DNA of 64,000 bases from contig NZ_BSVC01000004.1 in the NCBI RefSeq assembly GCF_030269905.1, forward strand, positions 248,001 through 312,000. The letters run 5' to 3'. The position numbers and the translations under genes were made by a program. The notes under the pieces were generated by a model. The model was not told the DNA's origin. It ran no database searches and was given only the letters and a program-made list of their open reading frames with translations. Every line of letters starts with the position of its first letter. The first letter of the stretch is position 1. Positions 34,358 to 43,302 of this stretch are shown here, piece by piece. This DNA is from Pelosinus sp. IPA-1. Its GTDB lineage: Bacteria; Bacillota; Negativicutes; DSM-13327.

Positions 34358-35110
34358 TCACCTCATCTTATTAATAATACTTGCCAATCGTCCTGCACCA
34401 AATCCATTATCAATATTCACAACGGATACACCGGCGGCACAACTATTTAACATACTTAATAAAGCTGCTAGACCATTAAAGTTAGCACCATAACCAACAC
34501 TAGTAGGTAAAGCTATGACTGGCTTGGCCACCATCCCTCCAACGACACTAACTAACGCCCCCTCCATACCTGCAGCAACGATAATAACATTCGCCCTTTG
34601 GATGACCTGCTGCTGGGAAAATAAGCGATGAATGCCGGCTACCCCGACGTCATAAACACGTTCTACTTTATTACCCATAATTTCTGCAGTAACAGCAGCT
34701 TCCTCAGCTACAGGAATATCACTGGTTCCTGCTGTCATAACTAGTATAAATCGTTCATCATCAGGTTCGATGGTATCATGTTTAACAAAAATTATTTTCG
34801 CTACTTCATAATACTGTGCGTCAGGTACAACTTTTTTTACAGCAGAATACATATCCGCTGTTGCTCTAGTAGCTAAAACATTTTGATTATGTCTCGATAA
34901 ACTTTTCATTATAGTTGCCACTTGCTCGGCTGTCTTTCCTTGACAAAAGATTACTTCAGGAAATCCCTGCCGAATCATACGATGGTGATCAATCTTTACA
35001 AAATCTAAATCTTCATATGGTAAAATTTTAAGCTTGTCCACTGCCTCATCCAAAGATAATCGACTAGCATGAAATTCTTCTAATACATTGCGTAGGCTAT
35101 TGATATCCAT
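34358..35110 (-). CDS. larB: Nickel-pincer cofactor biosynthesis protein LarB
   Basis: 250 residues. The C-terminal half resembles PurE: VTAGTSDIPVAEEAAVTAEIMG, then IIVAAGMEGALVSVVGGMVAKPVIALPTS (seen as AAGMEGALVSVVGG and KPVIALPTSVGYGA), ending in NIDNGFGAG. LarB carboxylates nicotinic acid adenine dinucleotide, the first step to the nickel-pincer nucleotide. Its ATG has GGAGATAAC before it, and an extended -10 promoter lies upstream. larA and larE are not in the window, so the user of the cofactor must be elsewhere. Confidence 0.94.
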   Translation of the reverse strand: MDINSLRNVLEEFHASRLSLDEAVDKLKILPYEDLDFVKIDHHRMIRQGFPEVIFCQGKTAEQVATIMKSLSRHNQNVLATRATADMYSAVKKVVPDAQYYEVAKIIFVKHDTIEPDDERFILVMTAGTSDIPVAEEAAVTAEIMGNKVERVYDVGVAGIHRLFSQQQVIQRANVIIVAAGMEGALVSVVGGMVAKPVIALPTSVGYGANFNGLAALLSMLNSCAAGVSVVNIDNGFGAGRLASIINKMR

Positions 35111-35155
35111 GTTATCTCCTTATTATTTATTCAATTATTAATAAGATTGTTTCCT

Positions 35156-35164
35156 ATTATATCA
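35156..35164 (-). promoter_or_regulatory. Extended -10 promoter of larB-larC
   Basis: On the minus strand TGATATAAT, an exact TGnTATAAT extended -10 element, 46 nt upstream of the larB ATG. The -35 region (35179-35184) reads TCATAC, a weak match, as allowed for extended -10 promoters. Confidence 0.5.
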
Positions 35165-35236
35165 CTTTTTACTTTTAAGTATGACTAAGAAGGAAAAAAC
35201 TTAAGAATTTGTTCAAATAAGACAATATAATACAGA

Positions 35237-35259
35237 AAACTTGGCCTTTAGCCAAGTTT
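35237..35259 (-). terminator. Terminator after the HD-GYP gene
   Basis: AAACTTGGC (35237-35245) and GCCAAGTTT (35251-35259) form a 9-bp stem with a 5-nt loop that begins at the stop codon of the HD-GYP gene. On the minus strand it is followed by TCTGTATTATATTG after a short T run, so it fits a moderate intrinsic terminator. Confidence 0.65.
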
Positions 35260-36350
35260 CAGTAACTTGTAGCAATGATTCCAATATTAGGTTCATGTAA
35301 TAAATTCACTATTCCAACTGGCGTGGAAATAAGCGGACGAGTTAAATCACTACTATTAAGCCCGAACACTTTGCCGTTTAAACCATTGGTAAGTTTGACT
35401 TCACTATCAATCTGATAAGGAATAGCCACTGCATTGAAGGCTTCAATTACATTTTCATCAAAATATACTTTATTACCTTTATTTATTATTTCCATTGCCT
35501 CAAATGAAGTAAGTCGTGAACGATAGACTCGATTTGTTGTTAATGCATCATAAACATCTGCCACTGCAACAATTCGTGCTAATGGATGTATTTGCAATTT
35601 GGGGATCCCCCAAGGATATCCGCTGCCATCGCATCGCTCATGATGCTGTAATGCCATAAAATTAATTCGATAGTCGAGTTGTGTATCTACTTTTAATACA
35701 TTATAGCCAAGGGATGCATGTTGCTTAATTTCATTAAACTCTTCTACAGTTAATTTCTCTTGTTTATCAAGAATTTCTTTTGTAATTCTTGTTTTCCCAA
35801 AGTCATGTAGTAATCCGCCCATGCCTAAAATACATAATTCTTCATACGGTAATTCCATTGCAATGCCAATAATGATAGAAAATATTCCTACATTGACACT
35901 ATGCATAAACAAATAATCACTTGCGCAGTTAACATCATTTAAATACATTAGAATATCCTTATTACTAGCTAATGTAGAGACAATGTCTTCTATATAATTT
36001 TGCAATTGTGTTAAATGTTTAGCTAAGCCGTCAGAACTGGTAAAGGCGTTTTCTACATTAGAAATTAGCTGCAACCTAGTGTCCATACTTATTAAATCGC
36101 GAAGCTCGTTAATCTCACGGTTTGTAAACTTATGGTCACATACATAAACAGAATCAATTTCGTGTTTAATAAGTAGATTAATTATTTCGTTTTTTAATGT
36201 CATTCCTGACGCCACAAGTATTCTACCATACTGATCAATTACATCTTCTGCTAAAATCATTCCCGCTTTGACATCATTTAACAACTTTTGTTGAATCTTC
36301 GTTACCTCCCATCTAGGGTATGCTTTATCTTCATGTAGTAGTAAGCCCAA
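35259..36350 (-). CDS. HD-GYP domain protein, probable cyclic-di-GMP phosphodiesterase
   Basis: Up to 363 residues. An N-terminal DUF3391-like segment (AGMILAEDVIDQYGRILVASG) leads to the HD-GYP domain: the HD pair in LGMGGLLHDFGKTRI, the HxxxGYN-like ASLGYNVLK, and HHERCDGSGYPWG with the GYP triad. The domain hydrolyses cyclic di-GMP in characterised members; no receiver or sensor domain is present. The start is uncertain. The TTG at 36350 has no ribosome-binding site, while a perfect GGGAGG (36305-36310) lies inside the frame 8 nt before an in-frame ATT (36294-36296), giving a protein of 345 residues with a normal family N-terminus. Confidence 0.88.
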   Translation of the reverse strand: MGLLLHEDKAYPRWEVTKIQQKLLNDVKAGMILAEDVIDQYGRILVASGMTLKNEIINLLIKHEIDSVYVCDHKFTNREINELRDLISMDTRLQLISNVENAFTSSDGLAKHLTQLQNYIEDIVSTLASNKDILMYLNDVNCASDYLFMHSVNVGIFSIIIGIAMELPYEELCILGMGGLLHDFGKTRITKEILDKQEKLTVEEFNEIKQHASLGYNVLKVDTQLDYRINFMALQHHERCDGSGYPWGIPKLQIHPLARIVAVADVYDALTTNRVYRSRLTSFEAMEIINKGNKVYFDENVIEAFNAVAIPYQIDSEVKLTNGLNGKVFGLNSSDLTRPLISTPVGIVNLLHEPNIGIIATSY

Positions 36351-36429
36351 TTTTCTTTATGTTAATTCTACATAAATTTCACAATTCCCTTCTATTTCAA
36401 TGAAAATATTGGATATTATATAATATTAA

Positions 36430-36470
36430 TAAAAACAAAAAAGTAACCGCCAATATTAGGCGATTACTTA
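36430..36470 (-). terminator. Rho-independent terminator after the RND transporter gene
   Basis: An 11-bp stem (36441-36451 with 36459-36469; one G-U pair in minus-strand RNA) with a 7-nt loop, followed on the minus strand by TTTTTGTTTTTATT. It starts about 20 nt past the stop of the RND gene and is the clearest terminator of this part of the window. Confidence 0.85.
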
Positions 36471-36487
36471 GATGAATTTACAACATT

Positions 36488-39400
36488 TTATAAATTAATG
36501 TTCTTCTCTGTTTTGCTTCTCCTAAAGTACTGCTGCATTTGATCAATTAAAAAATACACTAGTGGAACAATGATTAAAGTTAAGAAAGTGGATGTTATTA
36601 AACCGCCAATAAGTACTACGCCCATTGAAGAGCGTAATTCGGCACCCGCTCCTAAACCTAATGCCACTGGCATCATACCAAAAATCATGGCCATTGTAGT
36701 CATGAGAATTGGTCGCAATCTTAAAACTCCAGCTTCGACCAAAGCATCCTGGATTGACATACCGTTATTACGTAACTGTATTGTGTGATCAATTAGCAAT
36801 ATCGCATTTTTCGTAACTAGGCCCATTAACATGATAATACCAATTAAAGACATCATATTAATTGTTTTACCTGAAATCAAAAGGCCTAGAACGGCACCAA
36901 CAAGTGAAAAAGGTAGTGATAGCATAATCGTCAAGGGATGGATAAAGCTTTCAAACTCTGCAGCCAGTACCATATAGATAAGTACAATAGCTAATAGTAA
37001 CGCTTTACCAATTTCTTTGAAAGAGTCCTGCATCATCTGCGCTTGTCCTACAAATTTATAGGTATAACCTAAGGGCAAATTGATCGATGGAATAATTTCT
37101 TTAATCTTTGTGAGAACTTCACCTGTAGATACCCCTACTGTATTTGCATAAACGATAACTTGCCTTTGTCGAGACTCGCGGTCAATTTGGGTAGGTCCAG
37201 ATGAAAACTTTACGTCAGCAATGTCTGCAAGCCGGACAAATCCGCCCGTTTTAGATGATATTCGTAAGTTGGCTACATCAGACATACTTAATCGATTGCT
37301 AGGCTGCATCTGCACACGAATATCATAATCACTGTCTGCTACATTGTATTGATTCTTAGTTGTGATTCCGAGAAATGCCATCTGAATGACCTCCCCGGCA
37401 ATAGTGCTATTAATCCCTAGCTCAGCTGCTCTGACAGGGTCTAATTTAACTTGTACTTCTGGTTCAGATTGGTCACTTGAGATATCTACATCTGTTGTAC
37501 CAGAAATTTGTTTAATGGCTTCTGCTAAATCAAAAGCACTACGGTTTAAGACCTCTAATTCAGGTCCCCTAATGCCCACCTGGACAGGGCGAGAATCCCC
37601 TCTACCTATACCTTGGTTAGATTGTACTGCAACCTTTAAATTTTTGACTGTGCGGAATTTGATTCTTAATTGATCCATGATTTGAGACATAGATCGCGAT
37701 CTATCAGCACTGTCGATTAGTCGTATACCAATGTTTACTTTATTTAATTGCCGGTTTGTGCCAATCAAAACAAACGCAGATTCTAGTTCCGGAATAGATA
37801 ATACTTCTTTTTCGATTGGCTCTACAAGCTCCTTCATTTTTTCCATAGATGTGCCAGAGGATGCAGTTAACATCACGTTGAACTCTCCAGAATCGTAAGT
37901 AGGCTGAAACTCAACACCTATAAACGGCAATAAAAGTCCGTTAAGGAACAAGGACAATACAGCTAATGCAACTAATTTCTTCGGACGTTTTAGGGCCCAT
38001 TGAAGAATTAATTTGTAGTTATCTCTTAAGGAAAGGAAGCCAGTCTCCCAAACATCAAGGATTTTTTGCAGCCAACTCCAGCGGCTTTGTAGTGATTCAC
38101 CATGATTGTTTTTTAGCCAGTAAGCGGCTAAGGTAGGAGTTAAAGTAAAAGCTACAAATAAGGAAAAAGCTACTGCAAAAGCAACGGTAATACCAAACTG
38201 TTTAAAAAATTGGCCTATGATTTCGCCCATATTACCTACAGGAACAAACACGGCTAAAATCGATAAAGTAGTAGCAACTACTGCCAAAGAGATTTCAGTA
38301 GTACCGATTCTAGCAGCCTCCATAGGTGATAGACCATCTTCCATATGACGGAAGATATTTTCAATGACAACAATAGCATCATCAATCAAAATCCCTACTG
38401 CTAAACTAAGCCCCATGAGTGACATATTATTAAGAGTAAAGCCCATTACCTTCATAGCAAAGAAAGTCGCTATGATAGAGGTTGGGATGGCAATGGCTCC
38501 AATCATTGTTGCACGAGTATTTTGTAAGAAGAGAAATGTAATTACCACTGCCAATAAGCCACCAAAGAGTAGTGATACCATAACATCTTCCACACTACTA
38601 CGAATATACTTGGAGCTATCTCGGACAATAGAAACTTTAATATCTTGTGGTAAGACATTCGTCTGCATGTTTTCCATAGCCCTTTTTACTCGTTCTGCCA
38701 CATCTACTGTATTTGTACCGGATTGTTTTTGCACAGAAATAATTACACTAGGTGTACCATTTGTATGTGCGTAAACACGTTCTTCGGCCCAGCCATCTTC
38801 AATTGTAACAACGTCCTTTAAGGTAATAAGACGGCCGTCTTGATTTGCTACAATTATATTCTTAATCTCATCTACGCTTTTATATTTGCCCATTGTACGT
38901 ACCGTTAATTCGGTACCTTTTTCGTTTACTTTACCACCAGGAGTATTTAAGTTTTGGTCATTAATTGCATCACGGATTTGTTGGAAAGAAATATTATAAG
39001 ATTCTATTTTTTTAGGGTCAATAAAAATATGAATTTCCCGATCCGTGGCACCAAAAACGTCTACTTGCGCTACTCCGTCCATGCGTTGTAATTCATCTTT
39101 TACAACATCAATGGCCAATTTACGTATTTCACCACGACTACGAGTATCAGAGGCTAAACTAAAATAAACAATGGATTGCGCCGTAATATCGAAACGTTGT
39201 ACAACAGGTTCGTCAATTTGATCAGGTAATCTTTTACGGACCCCTGCCACTTTTTCTCTAATCTCATTAGCCGCTAATTTGGGATTTGTTCCAAACTCAA
39301 ATTCTAAAGTGACTTGAGAGGTACCTTCACGAGAAACTGAGGATAAAGATTTTATTCCGGAAACGGAACTAACTGCGTCTTCCACTGGTTTAGTAATTAG

Positions 39401-39577
39401 GCTTTCCATTTCTTCTGGTGAAGCACCTGTGTAAGTTATGGTTACAGTAACAATAGGAAACTCAACATCTGGGTTTAAATCAATTCCCAAGGTAGGATAA
39501 GCACCTAAACCAAATACTACGAGTAGCATAACGATCATCGTAGTAAATACAGGCCGCTTAATAAATGTATCAATCAT
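36488..39577 (-). CDS. RND-family efflux transporter permease (AcrB/HAE1 type)
   Basis: 1029 residues, the usual size of an HAE1 permease. N-terminal MIDTFIKRPVFTTMIVMLLV membrane segment, a large periplasmic loop starting with GASPEEMESLITKPVEDAV, a second such loop after the central membrane bundle, and the proton-relay Asp pair in VGILIDDAIVVIENIFRHME (TM4). The C-terminal bundle has KNAILLIDH and a GAGAELRSSMGVVLIGGL segment. It pumps hydrophobic compounds across the envelope by proton antiport, together with the adaptor encoded just upstream (1-nt spacing). No TolC-type channel gene is adjacent. The substrate is unknown. Confidence 0.93.
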   Translation of the reverse strand: MIDTFIKRPVFTTMIVMLLVVFGLGAYPTLGIDLNPDVEFPIVTVTITYTGASPEEMESLITKPVEDAVSSVSGIKSLSSVSREGTSQVTLEFEFGTNPKLAANEIREKVAGVRKRLPDQIDEPVVQRFDITAQSIVYFSLASDTRSRGEIRKLAIDVVKDELQRMDGVAQVDVFGATDREIHIFIDPKKIESYNISFQQIRDAINDQNLNTPGGKVNEKGTELTVRTMGKYKSVDEIKNIIVANQDGRLITLKDVVTIEDGWAEERVYAHTNGTPSVIISVQKQSGTNTVDVAERVKRAMENMQTNVLPQDIKVSIVRDSSKYIRSSVEDVMVSLLFGGLLAVVITFLFLQNTRATMIGAIAIPTSIIATFFAMKVMGFTLNNMSLMGLSLAVGILIDDAIVVIENIFRHMEDGLSPMEAARIGTTEISLAVVATTLSILAVFVPVGNMGEIIGQFFKQFGITVAFAVAFSLFVAFTLTPTLAAYWLKNNHGESLQSRWSWLQKILDVWETGFLSLRDNYKLILQWALKRPKKLVALAVLSLFLNGLLLPFIGVEFQPTYDSGEFNVMLTASSGTSMEKMKELVEPIEKEVLSIPELESAFVLIGTNRQLNKVNIGIRLIDSADRSRSMSQIMDQLRIKFRTVKNLKVAVQSNQGIGRGDSRPVQVGIRGPELEVLNRSAFDLAEAIKQISGTTDVDISSDQSEPEVQVKLDPVRAAELGINSTIAGEVIQMAFLGITTKNQYNVADSDYDIRVQMQPSNRLSMSDVANLRISSKTGGFVRLADIADVKFSSGPTQIDRESRQRQVIVYANTVGVSTGEVLTKIKEIIPSINLPLGYTYKFVGQAQMMQDSFKEIGKALLLAIVLIYMVLAAEFESFIHPLTIMLSLPFSLVGAVLGLLISGKTINMMSLIGIIMLMGLVTKNAILLIDHTIQLRNNGMSIQDALVEAGVLRLRPILMTTMAMIFGMMPVALGLGAGAELRSSMGVVLIGGLITSTFLTLIIVPLVYFLIDQMQQYFRRSKTEKNINL

Positions 39578-40711
39578 TTAGTTTCCACCCTCTTTGCCAC
39601 TAGGAGCAGTTATAGTGGAACCATCTTTTAATTTATTTTGTCCTGCAATTACAATGCGTTCACCATCGTTTAAGCCTGCTAATACTTCAGCCCAGCCCTC
39701 ACCTACATATCCTAATTTTAGAACGCGTTGTTGGACTTTATTTTCATTTGTTACCACATAGACTGTCTTTTGATCTTCACGCATGACTAATGCACTTTCA
39801 GGGACAACTAATGCATTTTTATGGACTGTACCAGGAATTACTATTTTACTAAATAAACCAGGTTTCAATATCCCAGAAGTATTAGGAATTGTAATTTCTG
39901 CGGTAAATGTTCGAGCTGGCAAAGTAGCTGCCGGAGAGATACGAGTGATCGTTCCGATGTATTCCTTATCTTGTAAAGCATTTACTATGATTTTAACTTG
40001 TAAGCCAACTGCAATTTCACTAAGTTCAGATTCACCAAGTGTAGCCTTACCCAATAAAGATGAGACATCAGCGATACTTACGATTTGTGCACCAGCTTTT
40101 GCATATGAGCCAGCTTGTATGTAACGTTTTAAAACAATCCCACTGCGCGGTGCTATAATATTTGCATTGTCTAAACGAGCCTGCAATAAAACAACATTAC
40201 CTTCTGCTGAACGTACTTGTCCAATCGCTAAATCTCTTTTTGTACGAGCTGTATCTAATGATTGTGCTGATACAGCTCCTTGATTTGCTAGCGCCTGTGC
40301 TCTAGATAAGTCTAATTCGGCTTGTTCCAAACTTGCCTGATTCGAAAGTAAATTACCTTCGGCTTGCATAACTTGTGCTGCTAGCTCATTCGTATCAAGC
40401 ACACCAATTATCATACCTGCAGTTACAGTATCCCCTTCATCAACGTAAAGTTTATCAACTCTACCATCTACTTTAGGCGAAATATCTGCATTCCATAAGG
40501 GTTCAAGATTAGCTGAAAATGTTAAAGTAGGAGTAATGTCTCGTCTTGTTACTACTCCTGTTTCGACGGCTGCGCCACGTCCTTGGGAACCTTTGATTGC
40601 ACGTTCTTTGTTGGCGGAAACATTGTCATAGATTCGGTATGAGATAATACCTAAGAAAGCGAGTACTACGAAACCTGTAATAAAGAGAACCTTTTTCTTT
40701 TTTGCATTCAC
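39578..40711 (-). CDS. RND efflux periplasmic adaptor subunit (membrane fusion protein)
   Basis: About 377 residues. N-terminal basic stretch and one membrane anchor (VLFITGFVVLAFLGIISYRI), then lipoyl half-motif VDKLYVDEGDTVTAGMIIGVLD, a helical hairpin with Ala/Gln-rich coiled coil (about 120-190), the second lipoyl half NIIAPRSGIVLKRYIQAGSY, and beta-barrel domains. It links the RND permease to an outer-membrane channel. I place the start at GTG 40709-40711, which has GGAGG 8 nt before it; two ATGs upstream lie before or within that ribosome-binding site. Confidence 0.91.
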   Translation of the reverse strand: MNAKKKKVLFITGFVVLAFLGIISYRIYDNVSANKERAIKGSQGRGAAVETGVVTRRDITPTLTFSANLEPLWNADISPKVDGRVDKLYVDEGDTVTAGMIIGVLDTNELAAQVMQAEGNLLSNQASLEQAELDLSRAQALANQGAVSAQSLDTARTKRDLAIGQVRSAEGNVVLLQARLDNANIIAPRSGIVLKRYIQAGSYAKAGAQIVSIADVSSLLGKATLGESELSEIAVGLQVKIIVNALQDKEYIGTITRISPAATLPARTFTAEITIPNTSGILKPGLFSKIVIPGTVHKNALVVPESALVMREDQKTVYVVTNENKVQQRVLKLGYVGEGWAEVLAGLNDGERIVIAGQNKLKDGSTITAPSGKEGGN

Positions 40712-40785
40712 TACTATAACCTCCATAAAAAGTTGCATATCCTTATAGTTAATTCGATTTGAATGAATATGTTCCTGTTTATTAA

Positions 40786-40825
40786 CTAAAAAAAATAAGT
40801 AATAATTTTAATTATTACTTATTTT
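40786..40825 (-). terminator. AT-rich terminator between aroB and the RND adaptor gene
   Basis: A perfect 16-bp inverted repeat (40792-40807 and 40810-40825), rich in A-T, a few bases past the aroB stop. On the minus strand it is followed by TTTTTTAGTTAA, so it fits an intrinsic terminator for the aroK-aroB transcript. Confidence 0.7.
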
Positions 40826-40830
40826 AAAAT

Positions 40831-41931
40831 CTAGCATATTTTATTGGGAACTGTAATTTCTTTTAAGACACGAATGACAACATCTTCAGGAACTTGCTTA
40901 CAGATACTGACCTGCCCAATCTCATTCAGCAATACCCAATTAATCTTATTATCAACTACCTTTTTATCTCTATATAAAAGTGCAAATAATTCGGTTATGT
41001 TACATTCAGGTGCAGATAATGGTAATTTGAATTTACTAATAGTATCTTTTAAATTGGCAACAGTCATCTCACTGCACAAGCCAAGATATTTGCTAATTAA
41101 CGCTGCACCATACATGCCAATGGCTACAGCCTCGCCGTGATTATAGATGGAAAAGCTCGTATTAGCCTCAATAGCATGGCCAATTGTATGCCCAAAATTT
41201 AAAATAGCTCGCAATGAGCTCTCTTGCTCATCTTGTTCTACCACCCTGGCCTTTATTTCACAAGATCTACGGATAATTTCGGTTAAGGCATCTGGCTCTT
41301 TGTCCAAAATTTGTTGTACATTATTATTCAGATACATAAAGAAGTTTTTATCCGCGATGACACCGCATTTAATGACTTCTGCTAGGCCAGTGAATAACTC
41401 TCTATCGGGTAACGTATGCAGGCAATCAATATCAATTACTACAGCTTTGGGTTGATAAAAAGCACCAATTAGATTTTTCCCTAGGGGATGATTAACTGCA
41501 ACCTTTCCCCCGACACTTGAATCTACTTGCGAAAGCAATGATGTTGGTACTTGAATAAAAGGAATACCTCTAAGATAAGTAGCTGCTACGAAACCTGATA
41601 AATCACCAACTACTCCACCACCCAATGCAAGTATAGTTGAATTACGGTCAAGCCCTAAAACTATGGCTTTTGTGTACAATTCCATAGCTGTATCGAGGCA
41701 TTTTGAGTGTTCCCCTGGTGAAATACAATGTAGCTCTACGATAAAACCAGATTGCTGTAATTGCTTTTTTAGTTCCACCCCATAAAGATTTCCTACATTC
41801 TGATCTGAAACAATTAGAACTTTTTGATTTACTTTCATATTTTGCATAAGTGTAGCAATTATTTTCTTGTTTGCCACATCAATAAAGATTTTGTAACTTC
41901 TGTTTCCTAAATTTACATTAACTTCTGCCAC
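40831..41931 (-). CDS. aroB: 3-dehydroquinate synthase AroB
   Basis: 366 residues. NAD-binding ALGGGVVGDLSGFVAATYLRG, VPTSLLSQVDSSVGGKVAVNH, and the metal-ligand region LNFGHTIGHAIEANTS are all present. AroB cyclises DAHP to 3-dehydroquinate, step two of the shikimate pathway. Start is GTG at 41929-41931 with GGGAGG upstream; it overlaps the 3' end of aroK by 14 nt. Last gene before a strong terminator. Confidence 0.96.
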   Translation of the reverse strand: MAEVNVNLGNRSYKIFIDVANKKIIATLMQNMKVNQKVLIVSDQNVGNLYGVELKKQLQQSGFIVELHCISPGEHSKCLDTAMELYTKAIVLGLDRNSTILALGGGVVGDLSGFVAATYLRGIPFIQVPTSLLSQVDSSVGGKVAVNHPLGKNLIGAFYQPKAVVIDIDCLHTLPDRELFTGLAEVIKCGVIADKNFFMYLNNNVQQILDKEPDALTEIIRRSCEIKARVVEQDEQESSLRAILNFGHTIGHAIEANTSFSIYNHGEAVAIGMYGAALISKYLGLCSEMTVANLKDTISKFKLPLSAPECNITELFALLYRDKKVVDNKINWVLLNEIGQVSICKQVPEDVVIRVLKEITVPNKIC

Positions 41932-42451
41932 GCAAATAACCTCCCTGCCGTAAAAAAAACATGATTTCGTTAATTACCTGTTGTGGTGAACTATTACTCG
42001 TATCAATATGACAATCTGCTTTCTGATATAGTTCCATCCGCTCTTTCAGTAACTTATTAACAATTTGCTCTCGTTTTTCAAAATCATCAAGTAATGGACG
42101 AGTATTGCGTCTACCCGTTCTTTCTAGAATGGTTTCGGTAGAAGCAGTGAGGGCGATAATAACACCATTTCGTTTTAAACGAACCATATTCTCGGTTGAT
42201 AGCACCACACCACCACCAGCTGCAATAACAGTACTATTATAGTGGGATAAGCGAGCGATCATTGACCTTTCTTGTTGTCGAAAGTATGTTTCGCCGTAAG
42301 CATTAAAGATTTCACGAATGCTCATACCATTTTCATATTCAATTTTCTTGTCGCTATCAATAAAGGGGCGACCTAGGCGATTGGCCAAGAGTCTACCAAT
42401 CGTTGTTTTCCCTGTTCCCATAAAACCTATCAATACAATATTTTTCATCAT
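41918..42451 (-). CDS. aroK: Shikimate kinase AroK
   Basis: 177 residues. P-loop IGFMGTGKTTIGRLLANRLG near residue 8, FIDSDKKIE with the shikimate-binding Asp, the Arg in AYGETYFRQQE, VIAAGGGVVLS, and the lid region RTGRRNTRPLL. It phosphorylates shikimate at the 3-OH. Two adjacent ATG codons (42446-42451) are possible starts. It lies just after a 33-codon ORF with a good ribosome-binding site and overlaps aroB. The pilO gene ends about 270 nt upstream. Confidence 0.95.
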   Translation of the reverse strand: MMKNIVLIGFMGTGKTTIGRLLANRLGRPFIDSDKKIEYENGMSIREIFNAYGETYFRQQERSMIARLSHYNSTVIAAGGGVVLSTENMVRLKRNGVIIALTASTETILERTGRRNTRPLLDDFEKREQIVNKLLKERMELYQKADCHIDTSNSSPQQVINEIMFFLRQGGYLRGRS

Positions 42452-42452
42452 A

Positions 42453-42554
42453 TTACCTACAAACTCGTTGGTAACAGTTATTAATCGTTATATCAATTGA
42501 CAATTCTTTTGATGCTTGTCTATAAAGTCTACCTATAGTAATAATTTTTGTCAT
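42453..42554 (-). CDS. Small ORF preceding aroK (33 residues)
   Basis: ATG at 42552-42554 with GAGGTG 7 nt before it, 33 sense codons, and TAA at 42453-42455, ending 2 nt before the aroK start. The peptide begins MTKIITIGRLYRQASKEL. I do not recognise it. The first residues look a little like the N-terminus of cytidylate-kinase-like proteins (MxKIITIGR), so it could be a gene remnant, but its strong ribosome-binding site and its spacing to aroK suggest a leader peptide or a coupling ORF. No run of aromatic codons, so a classical attenuation peptide is not indicated. Confidence 0.4.
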   Translation of the reverse strand: MTKIITIGRLYRQASKELSIDITINNCYQRVCR

Positions 42555-42603
42555 AGTAATTCACCTCAGCGAAAAATAGAGAAAACAATAAGACAAGCGA
42601 TGT

Positions 42604-42644
42604 TGTTATTAATATTGCGTGATTAAATTTCACTATTAATAACA
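42604..42644 (-). other. Large stem-loop between pilO and aroK
   Basis: TGTTATTAATA (42604-42614) pairs perfectly with TATTAATAACA (42634-42644), and inside the loop GTGA (42619-42622) pairs with TCAC (42630-42633). It lies about 75 nt past the pilO stop and 50 nt before the small ORF. No U-run follows on the minus strand, so it may be an inefficient terminator of the pilus transcript, a processing site, or a leader structure for aroK-aroB. Confidence 0.5.
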
Positions 42645-42717
42645 GCACCGCCTGTACTTTTTTCAAGGCTTGTGTATACTATTTTACTATATAATTGTAA
42701 ATATATCTAAAGTTATT

Positions 42718-43302
42718 TCAATTATTTTTAATATCTGTAGTTTTACTGCTTTCAGAAGGTACTCCATAACTATAAATTTTAGCTGAAATTTTACTTTCTA
42801 AATTGTTTTTACCTGCTTGCATAGAAATGGTATTTACATTTATAAAACGCAATTCATTTTCAAGTTTATTTAAAAAGTTCATAGATTGTGTAAACGATCC
42901 ACTTATCAGTATTTCAATAGCGTATTCCTTATAGCCTTCTTTATTAGTTGTTTGCGTTGGTTTGACATGACCAAGATGTACACCGCATCCCTTCGATAAT
43001 TGCTCTATTTGTATAAGGAAATTACTAATATCAGGATTATTCGGCAGCATTGCATCAACATAAGTAAACTTTTTATCTAATTCTAACGCAAATTGCTCAA
43101 CATTTGGATGGAGTAACAAAAAATCCTCAATTACTTTTACTTTTTGATGTTCTATATTAGATTGTGCTGTTAACTCTTCGATTTGACTCCATTGAGGCAA
43201 AAGTAAAAAGGAATATAATAGCCAAGTTGCAGCTGCTACACTTGCGATAAACAAAATAACTTTACCTTTATTTGATGTTTTATTCCATGAAAAAGACTTC
43301 AT
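42718..43302 (-). CDS. pilO: Type IV pilus inner-membrane protein PilO
   Basis: 194 residues: one N-terminal membrane segment (KVILFIASVAAATWLLYSFL), a short coiled coil, then a ferredoxin-like periplasmic domain with LPNNPDISNFLIQIEQLSKGCGV. This is the PilO/GspM plan. With PilN it forms the periplasmic part of the pilus alignment complex. It overlaps pilN by 1 nt and is the last pil gene, followed by aroK-aroB. Sequence conservation in this family is low, so gene order carries much of the weight. Confidence 0.85.
   Translation of the reverse strand: MKSFSWNKTSNKGKVILFIASVAAATWLLYSFLLLPQWSQIEELTAQSNIEHQKVKVIEDFLLLHPNVEQFALELDKKFTYVDAMLPNNPDISNFLIQIEQLSKGCGVHLGHVKPTQTTNKEGYKEYAIEILISGSFTQSMNFLNKLENELRFINVNTISMQAGKNNLESKISAKIYSYGVPSESSKTTDIKNN

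Noticed and set aside
38364-38774. 136-residue plus-strand ORF opposite the RND permease
   Set aside because: Shadow of the conserved transmembrane region of the permease on the other strand.
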